Positions 19,675 through 29,137 of a stretch of 64,000 nucleotides of DNA are shown piece by piece. Location: NCBI GenBank assembly GCA_030833525.1, contig JAURGZ010000001.1:1-64000 (forward strand), read 5' to 3'. Both the position numbers and the translations under genes were made by a program. The notes beneath the pieces were generated by a model. The model was not told the origin of the DNA and ran no database searches. It was given only the letters and a program-made list of their open reading frames with translations. The stretch's first letter is position 1. Each line of letters starts with the position of its first letter. This DNA comes from Bacteroidota bacterium (GTDB lineage Bacteria > Bacteroidota > Bacteroidia > NS11-12g > UBA955).

Positions 19675-21029
19675 GCGCGCTTCTGATTGTTTTTCTTGGC
19701 GCTATAGCCTTGTTGTTTGCGGGCATCAATCGCCCTGAAAAGGCCTTGAAATGGCCAGCAGTGGGCATTCTCTTGTTGGCGGCCGCCACGGCTTTTGCCA
19801 ACTGGGATTGGGTATCTTGGCTTGAATTGCCTGATACAATGATGGCCTATTCCAGCATGGATCAGATGTATGTCGCCTTGATTTGCTTAGTGGCCGCATT
19901 GGCCATAGCCGTATTTGAAGGTTTGGAAAGCCTAGGCAGCGATCGCTTGGGCTTGATGATGCTCAGCCTCAGCGGCGGCATCATGATCATTGGTCAAGAA
20001 AACTTGGTTATGTTGTTCTTGGGCATAGAGGTACTTTCCATACCCTTGTATGTATTGGCTGGCTCAGACAAGCGCAATTTGTTCGGCAACGAAGCCGCTA
20101 TCAAGTATTTCTTGATGGGCGCCTTCTCTACGGCTATTTTGTTACTTGGTTCTGCTTTTTTGTATGGTTCAACGGGAACTCTGGTGTTGAGCACCATGAC
20201 CAACAAGGCAAGCATGTATGCCCATTTCGGAGTTTACCCTCCCATGTTGACGGCTGGTTTGATCCTATTGGGGATTGGTTTGCTCTTCAAAATATCGGCT
20301 GTGCCTTTCCATTTTTGGGCTCCTGATGTCTATGAAGGCAGCCCCGCTCGAAGCACGGCCTTCATGGCAACTGTGGTCAAAATTGCGGGTTTTTCAGCGT
20401 TGGCAAGAGTGGCCTTGGCTTTTGAACCTATGGTGCTTTGGTTCCAGAGTTCAGTCGCCATCATAGCCGTATTGAGCATTTTGCTGGGCAATTTGTTGGC
20501 ACTGGTTCAGTCTTCACCCAAGCGAATGTTGGCCTATTCCAGTATCGCTCATGCGGGTTATATGATGCTAGCGCTTACTTTGGTTGGTCAGGCAGCTTTT
20601 TCGGTAGAATCCATCTTGTTCTTGTATTTGGCTTCTTACAGCTTGGCTAGCATTGCCGCCTTTGCTTGGGTGGAATGGGCTAGTGAACGCAGTGGCAAGG
20701 TAGACTTTAGCATGTTCCAGGGCCTTGGCCAAAATCCTTGGGTATCGGTGAATTTGGTATTGGTGTTTTTGTCGCTGGCAGGAATTCCCCTCACAGCGGG
20801 TTTCGCGGGTAAATACTATCTGTTTTCAGCAGCATTTGAGATCGCTCCTTGGGCGGTGGGATTGGCCCTGTTGGGTTCGTTCTTGAGCATTGCCTATTAC
20901 TTCCGTGCCTTTCAGCAGGCTTGGTCCCAGCAAGAAAATCAAGAGTCCATATCCATACCGGTGGGATTCGCCGTCATCTCAGCCTTGATTCTACTGGTAG
21001 GCTGCGCCCCCATGTGGTTCTTGCCCTAA
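19671..21029 (+). CDS. nuoN: NADH-quinone oxidoreductase subunit N
   Basis: 'LFKISAVPFHFWAPDVYEGSPARSTAFMATVVKIAGFSAL'. Confidence 0.95.
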   Translation: MSALLIVFLGAIALLFAGINRPEKALKWPAVGILLLAAATAFANWDWVSWLELPDTMMAYSSMDQMYVALICLVAALAIAVFEGLESLGSDRLGLMMLSLSGGIMIIGQENLVMLFLGIEVLSIPLYVLAGSDKRNLFGNEAAIKYFLMGAFSTAILLLGSAFLYGSTGTLVLSTMTNKASMYAHFGVYPPMLTAGLILLGIGLLFKISAVPFHFWAPDVYEGSPARSTAFMATVVKIAGFSALARVALAFEPMVLWFQSSVAIIAVLSILLGNLLALVQSSPKRMLAYSSIAHAGYMMLALTLVGQAAFSVESILFLYLASYSLASIAAFAWVEWASERSGKVDFSMFQGLGQNPWVSVNLVLVFLSLAGIPLTAGFAGKYYLFSAAFEIAPWAVGLALLGSFLSIAYYFRAFQQAWSQQENQESISIPVGFAVISALILLVGCAPMWFLP

Positions 21030-21595
21030 AAGCAGAAGCCGATTCGGTAAACAATTCGACCCAAAGGCATCAGGCTGCTTATTTCGCTGTTGGTGGCGAT
21101 TCCCACCATGACCCAAGAAGCCATGTTGGAGCCGTAGACGTATCCGATGCCAAAAATGGGAGAGGTAATGGTCTCTTTCTCCACTGTGCCCGTGTTTTGG
21201 GCCCGAATGATTTTGTATTCTCCCTGCAAGTAAAGGTTCTGTATCGACAGACGAGCAAAAACTTCACCTCCGAACTGAAGCTGGGCTCGTGGGCTCATGC
21301 CAGCGGCCGTTACCAATGCGAAGTGGGGTCCAATCCCGGCATAAAAGCGGTTTTGGACATTGTACAAGGCTATGGGGTATGCCTCGAGGTAAATGCCGTT
21401 GTACAAGGAGAAAATTTGAGTTTCGAGACCGTATTGCAGATGCTCCGTAAATGACAACTCAGACGATTTCTGATATTCATCGCTCGATTGACGTTCATTT
21501 GTGCGCATTCGACTGCTGTCCAGACCTTCGTATTGGCCAAATAAGGGTAGTGTACAAACGGCGATTAGGAAGCAAAAGGATTCTTTCAATTGCAT
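21026..21595 (-). CDS. Hypothetical exported/outer-membrane-like protein
   Basis: Signal-peptide-like N-terminus MQLKESFCFLIAVCTLPLFGQ; alternating aromatic C-terminal strands ending in F; convergent 4-nt overlap with nuoN. Confidence 0.6.
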   Translation of the reverse strand: MQLKESFCFLIAVCTLPLFGQYEGLDSSRMRTNERQSSDEYQKSSELSFTEHLQYGLETQIFSLYNGIYLEAYPIALYNVQNRFYAGIGPHFALVTAAGMSPRAQLQFGGEVFARLSIQNLYLQGEYKIIRAQNTGTVEKETITSPIFGIGYVYGSNMASWVMVGIATNSEISSLMPLGRIVYRIGFCF

Positions 21596-21643
21596 GAGAC
21601 TAGGCCTTGATTGCCCGCAATATTAGGCCTTAATTTGCAGTGC

Positions 21644-22720
21644 ATGACCAACAGCAGCAAGCGGGTTCACAATTTCTCAGCAGGACCCTCCATATTGGCC
21701 CAATCGGCCTTCGAAAAGAGCATTCAAGATATTCAAAACTTTGCGGGCACGGGTTTGTCTGTGCTGGAAGTATCGCACCGTGGCAAGGAGTTTCAAGCCG
21801 TAATGGACGAAGCACATGCCCTGGTGAAGCAAATTTTGGGGTTGGACGATGAGTGGGATGTGTTGTTCCTTCAAGGGGGGGCTAGCACCCAGTTCTTCCA
21901 AATTCCCATGAATTTCTTGCGCAGCAAAGCGGCTTATTTGAATACCGGTGTTTGGTCTAAAAAAGCCATCGCTGAAGCTAAAGGCTATGGAGCCGTTGAT
22001 GTCGTAGCGAGTAGCGCCGATACCAACTTCCATATCATTCCTTCGGCCTACAGCATTCCTGCCGATGCCGATTACTTTCACTGCACGAGCAACAATACGA
22101 TTTATGGCACTCAAATGCCTGATTTCCCAGATAGCCCAGTACCCATGGTTTGCGACATGAGCAGCGATATTTTCTCTCGCCCGGTTGATGTTTCGAAATT
22201 CTCCATGATTTATGCGGGTGCTCAAAAGAATATGGGACCTGCTGGCGTAACCCTGGTGGCCGTTCGCAAATCCTTGTACGCCCGTACAGCAGATCGACAC
22301 ATTCCCACTATGTTGCAGTATGCCGTACACGCCGAAAATGGCAGCATGTACAATACCCCTCCCGTATTCCCGATTTTGGTTTCCAAATACAATTTGGAAT
22401 GGGTGCGCGACATGGGCGGATTAACCGCCATGGAAGCTCGCAACCAATCGAAGGCTGACTTGCTTTACAAGGCCATTGATGATAGCCCGTTGTTCGAGGG
22501 TACCGCCGATAAGGGTTCTAGAAGCCGAATGAACGTTTGCTTTGTTCCCAAAGACAAAGAATCAGACCTCGAAGCCCGTTTTATGGCGGCTTGCAAAGAG
22601 GCAGGAATTAGCGGCATCAAAGGGCATCGTTCTGTGGGAGGGTTTAGAGCGTCTCTTTACAATGCCTTGCCGATTGAGAGTGTAGAAGCATTGGTTCAGG
22701 TCATACAATCTTTTTCGTAA
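21644..22720 (+). CDS. serC: Phosphoserine aminotransferase
   Basis: 'RVHNFSAGPSILAQ', 'VLEVSHRGKEF', 'IYAGAQKNMGPAGVTLVAVRK', 'KGHRSVGGFRASLYNALP'. Confidence 0.96.
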   Translation: MTNSSKRVHNFSAGPSILAQSAFEKSIQDIQNFAGTGLSVLEVSHRGKEFQAVMDEAHALVKQILGLDDEWDVLFLQGGASTQFFQIPMNFLRSKAAYLNTGVWSKKAIAEAKGYGAVDVVASSADTNFHIIPSAYSIPADADYFHCTSNNTIYGTQMPDFPDSPVPMVCDMSSDIFSRPVDVSKFSMIYAGAQKNMGPAGVTLVAVRKSLYARTADRHIPTMLQYAVHAENGSMYNTPPVFPILVSKYNLEWVRDMGGLTAMEARNQSKADLLYKAIDDSPLFEGTADKGSRSRMNVCFVPKDKESDLEARFMAACKEAGISGIKGHRSVGGFRASLYNALPIESVEALVQVIQSFS

Positions 22721-22721
22721 C

Positions 22722-23672
22722 ATGAGAATTCTAGCCAACGACGGCATCGATGCAGCTGGTAAATCCATTTTGGAAGCCGCTGGTTTCGAGGTCATCACAG
22801 ATAATATAGCCCAGGCTGATTTGGCAAGCCGAATCGCTGAATTTGACGCCTTGATTGTGCGCAGTGCCACCAAGGTAACGGCCGAAATCATGGATGCAGG
22901 TCAACTGAAACTCATTGCTCGTGCGGGTGTGGGTATGGACAACATCGACTTGAAGCATGCCGGTTCCAAAGGCATCGTCGTGGTCAATACGCCCAACGCA
23001 TCTTCGCGCAGCGTAGCCGAATTGGTGTTTGCCCATTTGTTTTCAGTGGCTCGTTACTTGCATGAATCGAATCGCAACATGCCCCAGCACGGCAAGGAAG
23101 ATTTTGCTTCCATGAAGAAAAAAGCCTCCAATGGTTTTGAACTCATGGGCAAGAAAATCGGGATTGTAGGCTTTGGCCGCATCGGCATCGAGGTGGCTAA
23201 AATGGCCATTGGTTTAGGCATGGAAGTACTGATTTACGACTACAAGGAACGCGAGTTCGAAGTGGTGGTTCAACACCATACGCCCTATCAGCAGCACAAT
23301 TTTCAAGTGGTGCTCAAAGGGCAGAAGTTGGAAAGCGTGTTGGCCCATTCTGATGTTGTAACGGTGCATACCCCTGGCAGTGCTGAAGTAATAGGTTCTG
23401 CTGAATTGGCACATATGAAATCAGGTTCTGTATTGATCAATTGCGCTCGCGGAGGAGTGGTCAATGAGCCTGCACTTCGTTCAGCCTTGGAATCAGGTCA
23501 TATCGCCTTTGCGGGTGTCGATGTTTTTGTGCAGGAGCCTCCTGTGAACGACGATTTGTTGCTGGCGCCCAATGTGAGTTTGTCTGCCCATGTTGGAGCC
23601 TCTACGCCAGAAGCCCAAGAGCGAGTGGGAATCGAGTTGGCCGAGCGCATTTGCCAACACTTGAAAGCTTAA
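22722..23672 (+). CDS. serA: D-3-phosphoglycerate dehydrogenase
   Basis: 'LIARAGVGMDNIDLKHAGSKGIVVVNTPNASSRSVAE', 'KKIGIVGFGRIGIEVAKMA', 'INCARGGVVNEPAL'. Confidence 0.93.
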   Translation: MRILANDGIDAAGKSILEAAGFEVITDNIAQADLASRIAEFDALIVRSATKVTAEIMDAGQLKLIARAGVGMDNIDLKHAGSKGIVVVNTPNASSRSVAELVFAHLFSVARYLHESNRNMPQHGKEDFASMKKKASNGFELMGKKIGIVGFGRIGIEVAKMAIGLGMEVLIYDYKEREFEVVVQHHTPYQQHNFQVVLKGQKLESVLAHSDVVTVHTPGSAEVIGSAELAHMKSGSVLINCARGGVVNEPALRSALESGHIAFAGVDVFVQEPPVNDDLLLAPNVSLSAHVGASTPEAQERVGIELAERICQHLKA

Positions 23673-23676
23673 CGCT

Positions 23677-24879
23677 GTGAAATTCTTTCCATTTCGATCG
23701 CTGGTACCTCGTTCAGATACCGCGGCTCAGGTTACTTCGTTGGGTTCGGGTAAAATGCCCTTGAAATGGCTTCAAAAGCGAGCTCAAGATAATGCTTTGA
23801 GTTATTTGCGTGTAGTTAAGCCTGAATACATTCAGCCTGAATTGGAAGCGGGTACCGATGCGTACTATGCGGCATCCAAGGCCAATTTCGATGCTTTGTT
23901 GAATGAGAATGCGCTCGAAGAATGGCCAGAAGGTCTTTGCTATTACCGTCAATCCAAACCCGATGGTTCGCATTACGAAGGGTGGATCGTAGGAGTAACA
24001 GCAGAAGGATATAGAAATGGTCGTATTGTTCGCCACGAGAATACCATCAAATCCAAAGAAAACCGACTGGTGAAATACCTGCAAACCCTGCATGCCATGG
24101 CCGAGCCCGTGTTGTTTACCCAAAAACTACCCGCAGCGGTATTGACTTTGGGCAAAGAACTGGGAAGCGGTGCACCCCGCCTTCATTATACCGATGCACA
24201 GGGTTTGGTGCACGAGCTGTTTCCGCTGCCCTGCACTGACCCTCGCTGTCAGCAAGTACTGGAATCGTTGATGCAACTTCCCAAGGTGTACATCGCTGAC
24301 GGGCACCATCGGGTAGCCGCTTGTTCCACTTTCTTAGAGGGTCAAGAAGATCAAGGTTTCATGGCCTTGTTGCTAGACGATGAAGAGCTGGCTATCAAAT
24401 CGTTTCACCGAGTATTCACAGACCCATCGTGGACACAGACTTTGGAACAGTTTCAGGCTGACTTGGAAGCTTTGGGATTGAATCCTAAGCCCTGTGTCAT
24501 GGAAGGGCTAGTCATTCAGCACGGAGAATGTGTCCTGATGCACCGCGAGGGAACTTTGAGAGTGCAACTGCTCAAACCCGAGTCGACCCAGGCCGATGAG
24601 TTATTGGACGTGCACCAAGCCGAAATACAAGTGCTCAAGCCCTTGTTTGACGTTCAAGACTCCAGCCACGATGCGCGAATGAGTTTCATGCGCGGGGATA
24701 CACCCATGAGCGAATTGCAAAAGCAGCTCAACGAGGGCTGCATCCAAATGGCCATGGTTTTGGCTCCTTGCAGCATAGACGAAGTAAAGCAAGTGGGCGA
24801 TCAGGGTTTGATCATGCCTCCCAAAAGCACCTGGATAGAACCCAAGATGCAAACGGGAATGATCACGCAACTGTTTTAA
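23677..24879 (+). CDS. DUF1015 family protein with ParB/SerK-like DGHHR motif
   Basis: '[15 protein letters not shown]', '[15 protein letters not shown]', C-terminal '[23 protein letters not shown]' as in DUF1015 proteins. Confidence 0.85.
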   Translation: MKFFPFRSLVPRSDTAAQVTSLGSGKMPLKWLQKRAQDNALSYLRVVKPEYIQPELEAGTDAYYAASKANFDALLNENALEEWPEGLCYYRQSKPDGSHYEGWIVGVTAEGYRNGRIVRHENTIKSKENRLVKYLQTLHAMAEPVLFTQKLPAAVLTLGKELGSGAPRLHYTDAQGLVHELFPLPCTDPRCQQVLESLMQLPKVYIADGHHRVAACSTFLEGQEDQGFMALLLDDEELAIKSFHRVFTDPSWTQTLEQFQADLEALGLNPKPCVMEGLVIQHGECVLMHREGTLRVQLLKPESTQADELLDVHQAEIQVLKPLFDVQDSSHDARMSFMRGDTPMSELQKQLNEGCIQMAMVLAPCSIDEVKQVGDQGLIMPPKSTWIEPKMQTGMITQLF

Positions 24880-25205
24880 AACAAACTCAATTGTTTCTTC
24901 TCGGGCTTGATCCCGAAAACCTCACCCAGCGAATCTTGCAATTCGTTGAGTGATTCTTTGCGCAAAGAGTAAATGCTGGAGGTTTTGACCGGCTTCATGA
25001 GAATGTAACCACCTTCTTTGAGTTTTTGTAGATGACCAGATACCGTGCTTTGGCTATAGGGTAGGGCGTCTACTATGTCTTGGCAAGTACAAGCGCCTTG
25101 CTGCTTCAAATGCAAGAGAATCGCAATGCGAGCGGGGTGGCCAATGGCCTTGCTCAATCGAGCTAGGGCTTGTAAACTATCTTCAAATGAATCGGTCTTT
25201 CTCAT
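24876..25205 (-). CDS. ArsR-family winged-helix transcriptional regulator, C-terminus QLSLF
   Basis: '[55 protein letters not shown]'. Confidence 0.9.
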   Translation of the reverse strand: MRKTDSFEDSLQALARLSKAIGHPARIAILLHLKQQGACTCQDIVDALPYSQSTVSGHLQKLKEGGYILMKPVKTSSIYSLRKESLNELQDSLGEVFGIKPEKKQLSLF

Positions 25206-25257
25206 GGCAATTTGAGGACCGCGAATATACGTTTATTCAAGTTTCAACTGAAAAAGG

Positions 25258-26163
25258 CTATGAAACTTTTTTGTGCTTCCATCGGCGATGACTCCAGAGC
25301 CAGTAAGCCGGTTGTTGGCGAATCTCGTTTTCGATGGCGGTGGCAATGGAATCGGTGATGGCACCCGTTGGTTCCAGAGACGGGTCTTGGCACAGCCAAT
25401 GCGTTCTGGCTTCATAGCGACTGCGTCCCACTTTTTGGCAGCTCAGGTAAACCAAACCGAGGTTCAATTTCTTGGCAATTTTTTCGGAACCCATCATAAA
25501 GGCCGTTTCTTGATTCAGGAAAGAAGTCCAATGGGCTCCTTTCCCCGAGGATGGACTTTGGTCGCCTATGAAGGCCGTGACCGTGCAATGCGCTTTGTTT
25601 TGGCTCATGATTCGCAGAATTTGCTCCATGGGCACAGCGTTAACCTGAAACCGAGTGCGCTGATGGAACATCAACCAATCAAAACCCGGGTTGCTCAGGG
25701 TTTTGTACACGCATTGAACCTTTTGCTCGCAGCTCAACTGGGACATGAGGCAAATCCATTCCCAATTTCCGCAATGACTCATGACGACAATGGCACTTCG
25801 TTGGTCGCGGTTCAATTCATCGTATATGGACTGGTCTACATTGACCATGCGTCGACTCAATTCTTCGGCTGAAATGCTGAGGCCCTTGATGGTTTCAACC
25901 AATACGTCGCAGAAGTGGCGATAAAATTCGCGTTCGATGGTTTTTCGATCTGCCGCCGATTTCTCAGGAAATGAATGGGCCAGATTTTCGCGCACCACCT
26001 TTTTGCGGTAACCGAACAGGCCATAAATCAAGACAAACAAGACATCTGAGATGCGGTGAAGCACCCAGAAAGGCAATAATGATAAGCCCTTGAATATGGG
26101 GTATACCAGCACGCGAAAGGCCCAAGGTGCGGGAGGTACGCTATGGCGCTGGTAATCTTCCAT
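25258..26163 (-). CDS. LpxL/HtrB-like lysophospholipid (lipid A) acyltransferase
   Basis: 'RISDVLFVLIYGLFGYRKKVVRENLAHSFPEKS', 'VMSHCGNWEW', 'FIGDQSP', 'PAYWLWSHRRWKHK'. Confidence 0.88.
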   Translation of the reverse strand: MEDYQRHSVPPAPWAFRVLVYPIFKGLSLLPFWVLHRISDVLFVLIYGLFGYRKKVVRENLAHSFPEKSAADRKTIEREFYRHFCDVLVETIKGLSISAEELSRRMVNVDQSIYDELNRDQRSAIVVMSHCGNWEWICLMSQLSCEQKVQCVYKTLSNPGFDWLMFHQRTRFQVNAVPMEQILRIMSQNKAHCTVTAFIGDQSPSSGKGAHWTSFLNQETAFMMGSEKIAKKLNLGLVYLSCQKVGRSRYEARTHWLCQDPSLEPTGAITDSIATAIENEIRQQPAYWLWSHRRWKHKKVS

Positions 26164-27233
26164 TATTTGAAGTAGCTGAAGTCTTCGCCTGCGGGCAAGG
26201 ATTGCAAACTGGCGTACATCAAGTCAATGAACGATTGCACATCGTCAAACTGAACCATTTCTACGGTGGTATGCATGTACTTCAGGGGCAAGGAAATCAG
26301 GGCTGAGGCCACGCCCATGCCAGAATAGGCAAAACTATCGGTATCGGTGCCTGTGCTGCGGCTTACTGCATTTCGTTGAATGGCAATATCTTTTTGTTTA
26401 GCGGCTCCTATGATATGCTGTAGCAACTTGTTTTGAACCGCAGGGCCGTAGGTAACCACGGCTCCTTTTCCGCATTGGGTATCGCCTTGCAATTTCTTGT
26501 TGTAAAGAGGGGCATGGGTATCGTGGGTGACATCGGTGCAAATCGCCACGTTCGGATTGATGCGGCGGGAAATCATTTCGGCACCTCTGAGTCCAATTTC
26601 TTCTTGAACACTGTTGACCACATACAAGCTGAAGGGAAGAGCGAGTTTATCTTCTTTGATTTTGCGCGCCACTTCAGCAATCATAAAGCCGCCCATTCGA
26701 TTGTCTAAGGCACGGCCTACGATGTAACGGTCATTTAACACCTTCATGTCTGCCTCGAATACAACGACGGCTCCAATGTGCACTCCTTTGTCTAGAACCT
26801 CTTGTTTGTTGGAACAGCCCAAGTCTACGCAGATATTCTCGGGTTTGGTTTCGGGGTCTTTCCCCATGCGCACGTGTACGGCGGGCCACCCGAAGACACC
26901 GTCGACGATTTGACCGCCTTCGCAATGCACTTTGCAGCGCATGCTAGGAGCAATTTGCCAATCGCTACCCCCGTTTCGAATCACATACAAATAACCGTCG
27001 TCGCTGATGTAATTGACAAACCAAGAAATCTCATCGGCATGGGCTTCGATGACCACTTTGTAGTCGCAGCCAGGGTTGATAACCCCAACGGCAGTGCCAT
27101 AGGTGTCGGTAAAAGACTCATCGATGTAAGGCTGGAGATAGTCGAGCCAAATCTTTTGACCGCTGTGTTCAAAGCCTGTGGGGCTTACGTTGTTCAAGTA
27201 GGTTTCCAGGAAATCGAGTGATTCTTTGCGCAT
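26163..27233 (-). CDS. M42 family metallopeptidase / endoglucanase-like
   Basis: 'VVIEAHADEISWFVNYISDDGYL', 'YIVGRALDNRMGGFMIAEVARK', 'VNSVQEEIGLRGAEM', 'TDTDSFAYSGMGVASALISLPLKYMHTTVEMV'; ORF may begin at 27251. Confidence 0.9.
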   Translation of the reverse strand: MRKESLDFLETYLNNVSPTGFEHSGQKIWLDYLQPYIDESFTDTYGTAVGVINPGCDYKVVIEAHADEISWFVNYISDDGYLYVIRNGGSDWQIAPSMRCKVHCEGGQIVDGVFGWPAVHVRMGKDPETKPENICVDLGCSNKQEVLDKGVHIGAVVVFEADMKVLNDRYIVGRALDNRMGGFMIAEVARKIKEDKLALPFSLYVVNSVQEEIGLRGAEMISRRINPNVAICTDVTHDTHAPLYNKKLQGDTQCGKGAVVTYGPAVQNKLLQHIIGAAKQKDIAIQRNAVSRSTGTDTDSFAYSGMGVASALISLPLKYMHTTVEMVQFDDVQSFIDLMYASLQSLPAGEDFSYFK

Positions 27234-27401
27234 GACCACGAATGTCGCCAATTCGCCGATTTAGACGGCGCCGGGTTTTCAACTTTGTTTGCACCGATGG
27301 GCAAATTTTGGGCAAATGGCTTTGGGCTGAGTCGGAGCACCGGGACTAGCTCGCCCTGCCGGGCTCGCTGATCCCTAGAGGGGGGAGTCCCAAACACCTA
27401 A

Positions 27402-27430
27402 GCCCGCGGCGAAGCTGCGGGCCATTTTTA
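27402..27430 (+). terminator. Intrinsic-terminator-like hairpin on + strand upstream of the tRNA terminator
   Basis: GCCCGCggcgaagctGCGGGCcaTTTTTAT. Confidence 0.5.
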
Positions 27431-27478
27431 TGCTCATCATCGCCTTGTATCCCTTCGGGCTTCGGCTCGTTTGAGCAT

Positions 27479-27504
27479 AAAAAAAGCCGCACATGGTGCG
27501 GCTT
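27479..27504 (-). terminator. Intrinsic terminator downstream of tRNA-Val
   Basis: Minus strand: GCCGCACcatGTGCGGCTTTTTTT. Confidence 0.8.
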
Positions 27505-27511
27505 GGGTGTT

Positions 27512-27589
27512 TGGTGGGAGCTGAGGGATTCGAACCCCCGACCCTCTGCTTGTAAGGCAGATGCTCTAAACCAACTGAGCTAAGCTCCC
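27512..27589 (-). tRNA. tRNA-Val (anticodon TAC), CCA encoded
   Basis: Minus strand GGGAGCTTAGCTCAGTTGGTTTAGAGCATCTGCCTTACAAGCAGAGGGTCGGGGGTTCGAATCCCTCAGCTCCCACCA; cloverleaf arms visible, anticodon loop TTACAAG. Confidence 0.96.
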
Positions 27590-27747
27590 GAGGAATTTCT
27601 TCCCTTTCGGGGGTGCAAATATAGCAAGAGAATTGAACTGCGAATCGCACTCTGAAGAATTTTTTTTTTGAAAAACCACAAGTTGGGAACTTAAGTGAGT
27701 GAATGTAAAAGGGTTAAGTAAAGCGAGCCCGAGCGAGCTAGATGTAC

Positions 27748-27755
27748 TACCTTTG
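27748..27755 (+). promoter_or_regulatory. -7 element TACCTTTG, 7 nt before ATG
   Basis: gtacTACCTTTGaaagcgcATG. Confidence 0.5.
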
Positions 27756-27762
27756 AAAGCGC

Positions 27763-29133
27763 ATGCAAGTAGCTCAAAATATCCTCGAAACCATAGGCAA
27801 TACGCCCATGGTCAAGTTGAATAAGTTGGTGGCAGGGTTGCCCTGCGAGGTGTACGCTAAAGTAGAGACCGTGAATCCCGGCAATTCGATCAAGGATCGC
27901 ATGGCCCTGAAGATGATCGAAGACGCTGAAAAATCGGGTGCTTTGAAACCGGGAGGGGTCATCATCGAGGGTACCAGTGGAAATACGGGTATGGGTTTGG
28001 CCATTGCGGCTGTGGTGAAAGGCTACCGCTGCATTTTTACTACCACCGACAAGCAGAGCAAAGAAAAAGTAGACGCCTTGAAGGCTTTTGGCGCTGAAGT
28101 CATTGTGTGCCCAACCGACGTGGATCCTGAAGATCCCCGTTCGTACTATTCGGTTTCGAGCCGCTTAGCGGCTGAGGTTCCCAATGCCTGGAAACCCAAT
28201 CAATACGACAATTTGAGCAATAGCCAGGCCCATTACGAGCAAACGGGTCCTGAGATTTGGGCACAAACCGAAGGCAAAATAACGCACCTGGTGGTTGGAG
28301 TGGGTACCGGTGGCACCCTGTGCGGAACCGGGCGCTTTTTGAAAGAACAGAATCCCCAGATTCAGCTACTGGGAATCGATACTTATGGTTCGATTTTCAA
28401 GAAATACAAAGAGACAGGGGAGTTTGATAAGAACGAGATTTACCCCTACATCACCGAAGGCATTGGCGAAGATTTCTTGCCGGCCAATGTTGATTTCTCG
28501 CTCATCGATCATTTTGAAAAGGTTACCGATGCCGATGCGGCTATCATGACACGCCGCATTCCCCGCGAAGAGGGGATTTTTGTGGGCAACAGCGCTGGCG
28601 CCGCCATGGCAGGTCTCATGCAAATGAAAGACCGATTCAAAAAGGGAGACGTGGTGGTGGTGATTTTCCACGACCACGGCACCCGGTATTTGGGTAAGAT
28701 GTTCAATGAAGACTGGATGCGCGACCGCGGATTCCTGGCGCCCAAAGCATTGACCACCGCCTTGGATTTGGTACAGAGTCATGTGCATCAGCCCTTGGTC
28801 ACGGCTCTCGATAGCGACAAAGCTGAGGCTGCTTTTGCCAAAATGCAGAAATACGGAATCAGCCAATTGCCGGTGAAAAACCAAGCCGGTGAATGGGTGG
28901 GGTCGCTTGAAGATGCTCGACTGTATTCGGCGATCTTGCAAGATTCCAACCGATTGAATGATTCGGTTTCGGCCTTGATGGGGCCCGCTTATCCGACGGT
29001 GGCCTTCAGCGCGGGAATCAAGGAAGTTTCGAATTTGATAAACAAAGAGAACCATGCGGTGTTAATGATGGATATGGGCGGCCATTGGCACATCATTACC
29101 CGACAGGATTTGATACAAGCCATCGCCCATTAA
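27763..29133 (+). CDS. Cystathionine beta-synthase / PLP-dependent cysteine synthase family with C-terminal CBS domains
   Basis: 'ILETIGNTPMVKLNKLV', 'EGTSGNTGMGLAIAA', 'VGVGTGGTLCGTGRF', C-terminal 'AEAAFAKMQKYGISQLPVKNQAGEWVGSL'. Confidence 0.92.
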   Translation: MQVAQNILETIGNTPMVKLNKLVAGLPCEVYAKVETVNPGNSIKDRMALKMIEDAEKSGALKPGGVIIEGTSGNTGMGLAIAAVVKGYRCIFTTTDKQSKEKVDALKAFGAEVIVCPTDVDPEDPRSYYSVSSRLAAEVPNAWKPNQYDNLSNSQAHYEQTGPEIWAQTEGKITHLVVGVGTGGTLCGTGRFLKEQNPQIQLLGIDTYGSIFKKYKETGEFDKNEIYPYITEGIGEDFLPANVDFSLIDHFEKVTDADAAIMTRRIPREEGIFVGNSAGAAMAGLMQMKDRFKKGDVVVVIFHDHGTRYLGKMFNEDWMRDRGFLAPKALTTALDLVQSHVHQPLVTALDSDKAEAAFAKMQKYGISQLPVKNQAGEWVGSLEDARLYSAILQDSNRLNDSVSALMGPAYPTVAFSAGIKEVSNLINKENHAVLMMDMGGHWHIITRQDLIQAIAH

Positions 29134-29137
29134 GGCC

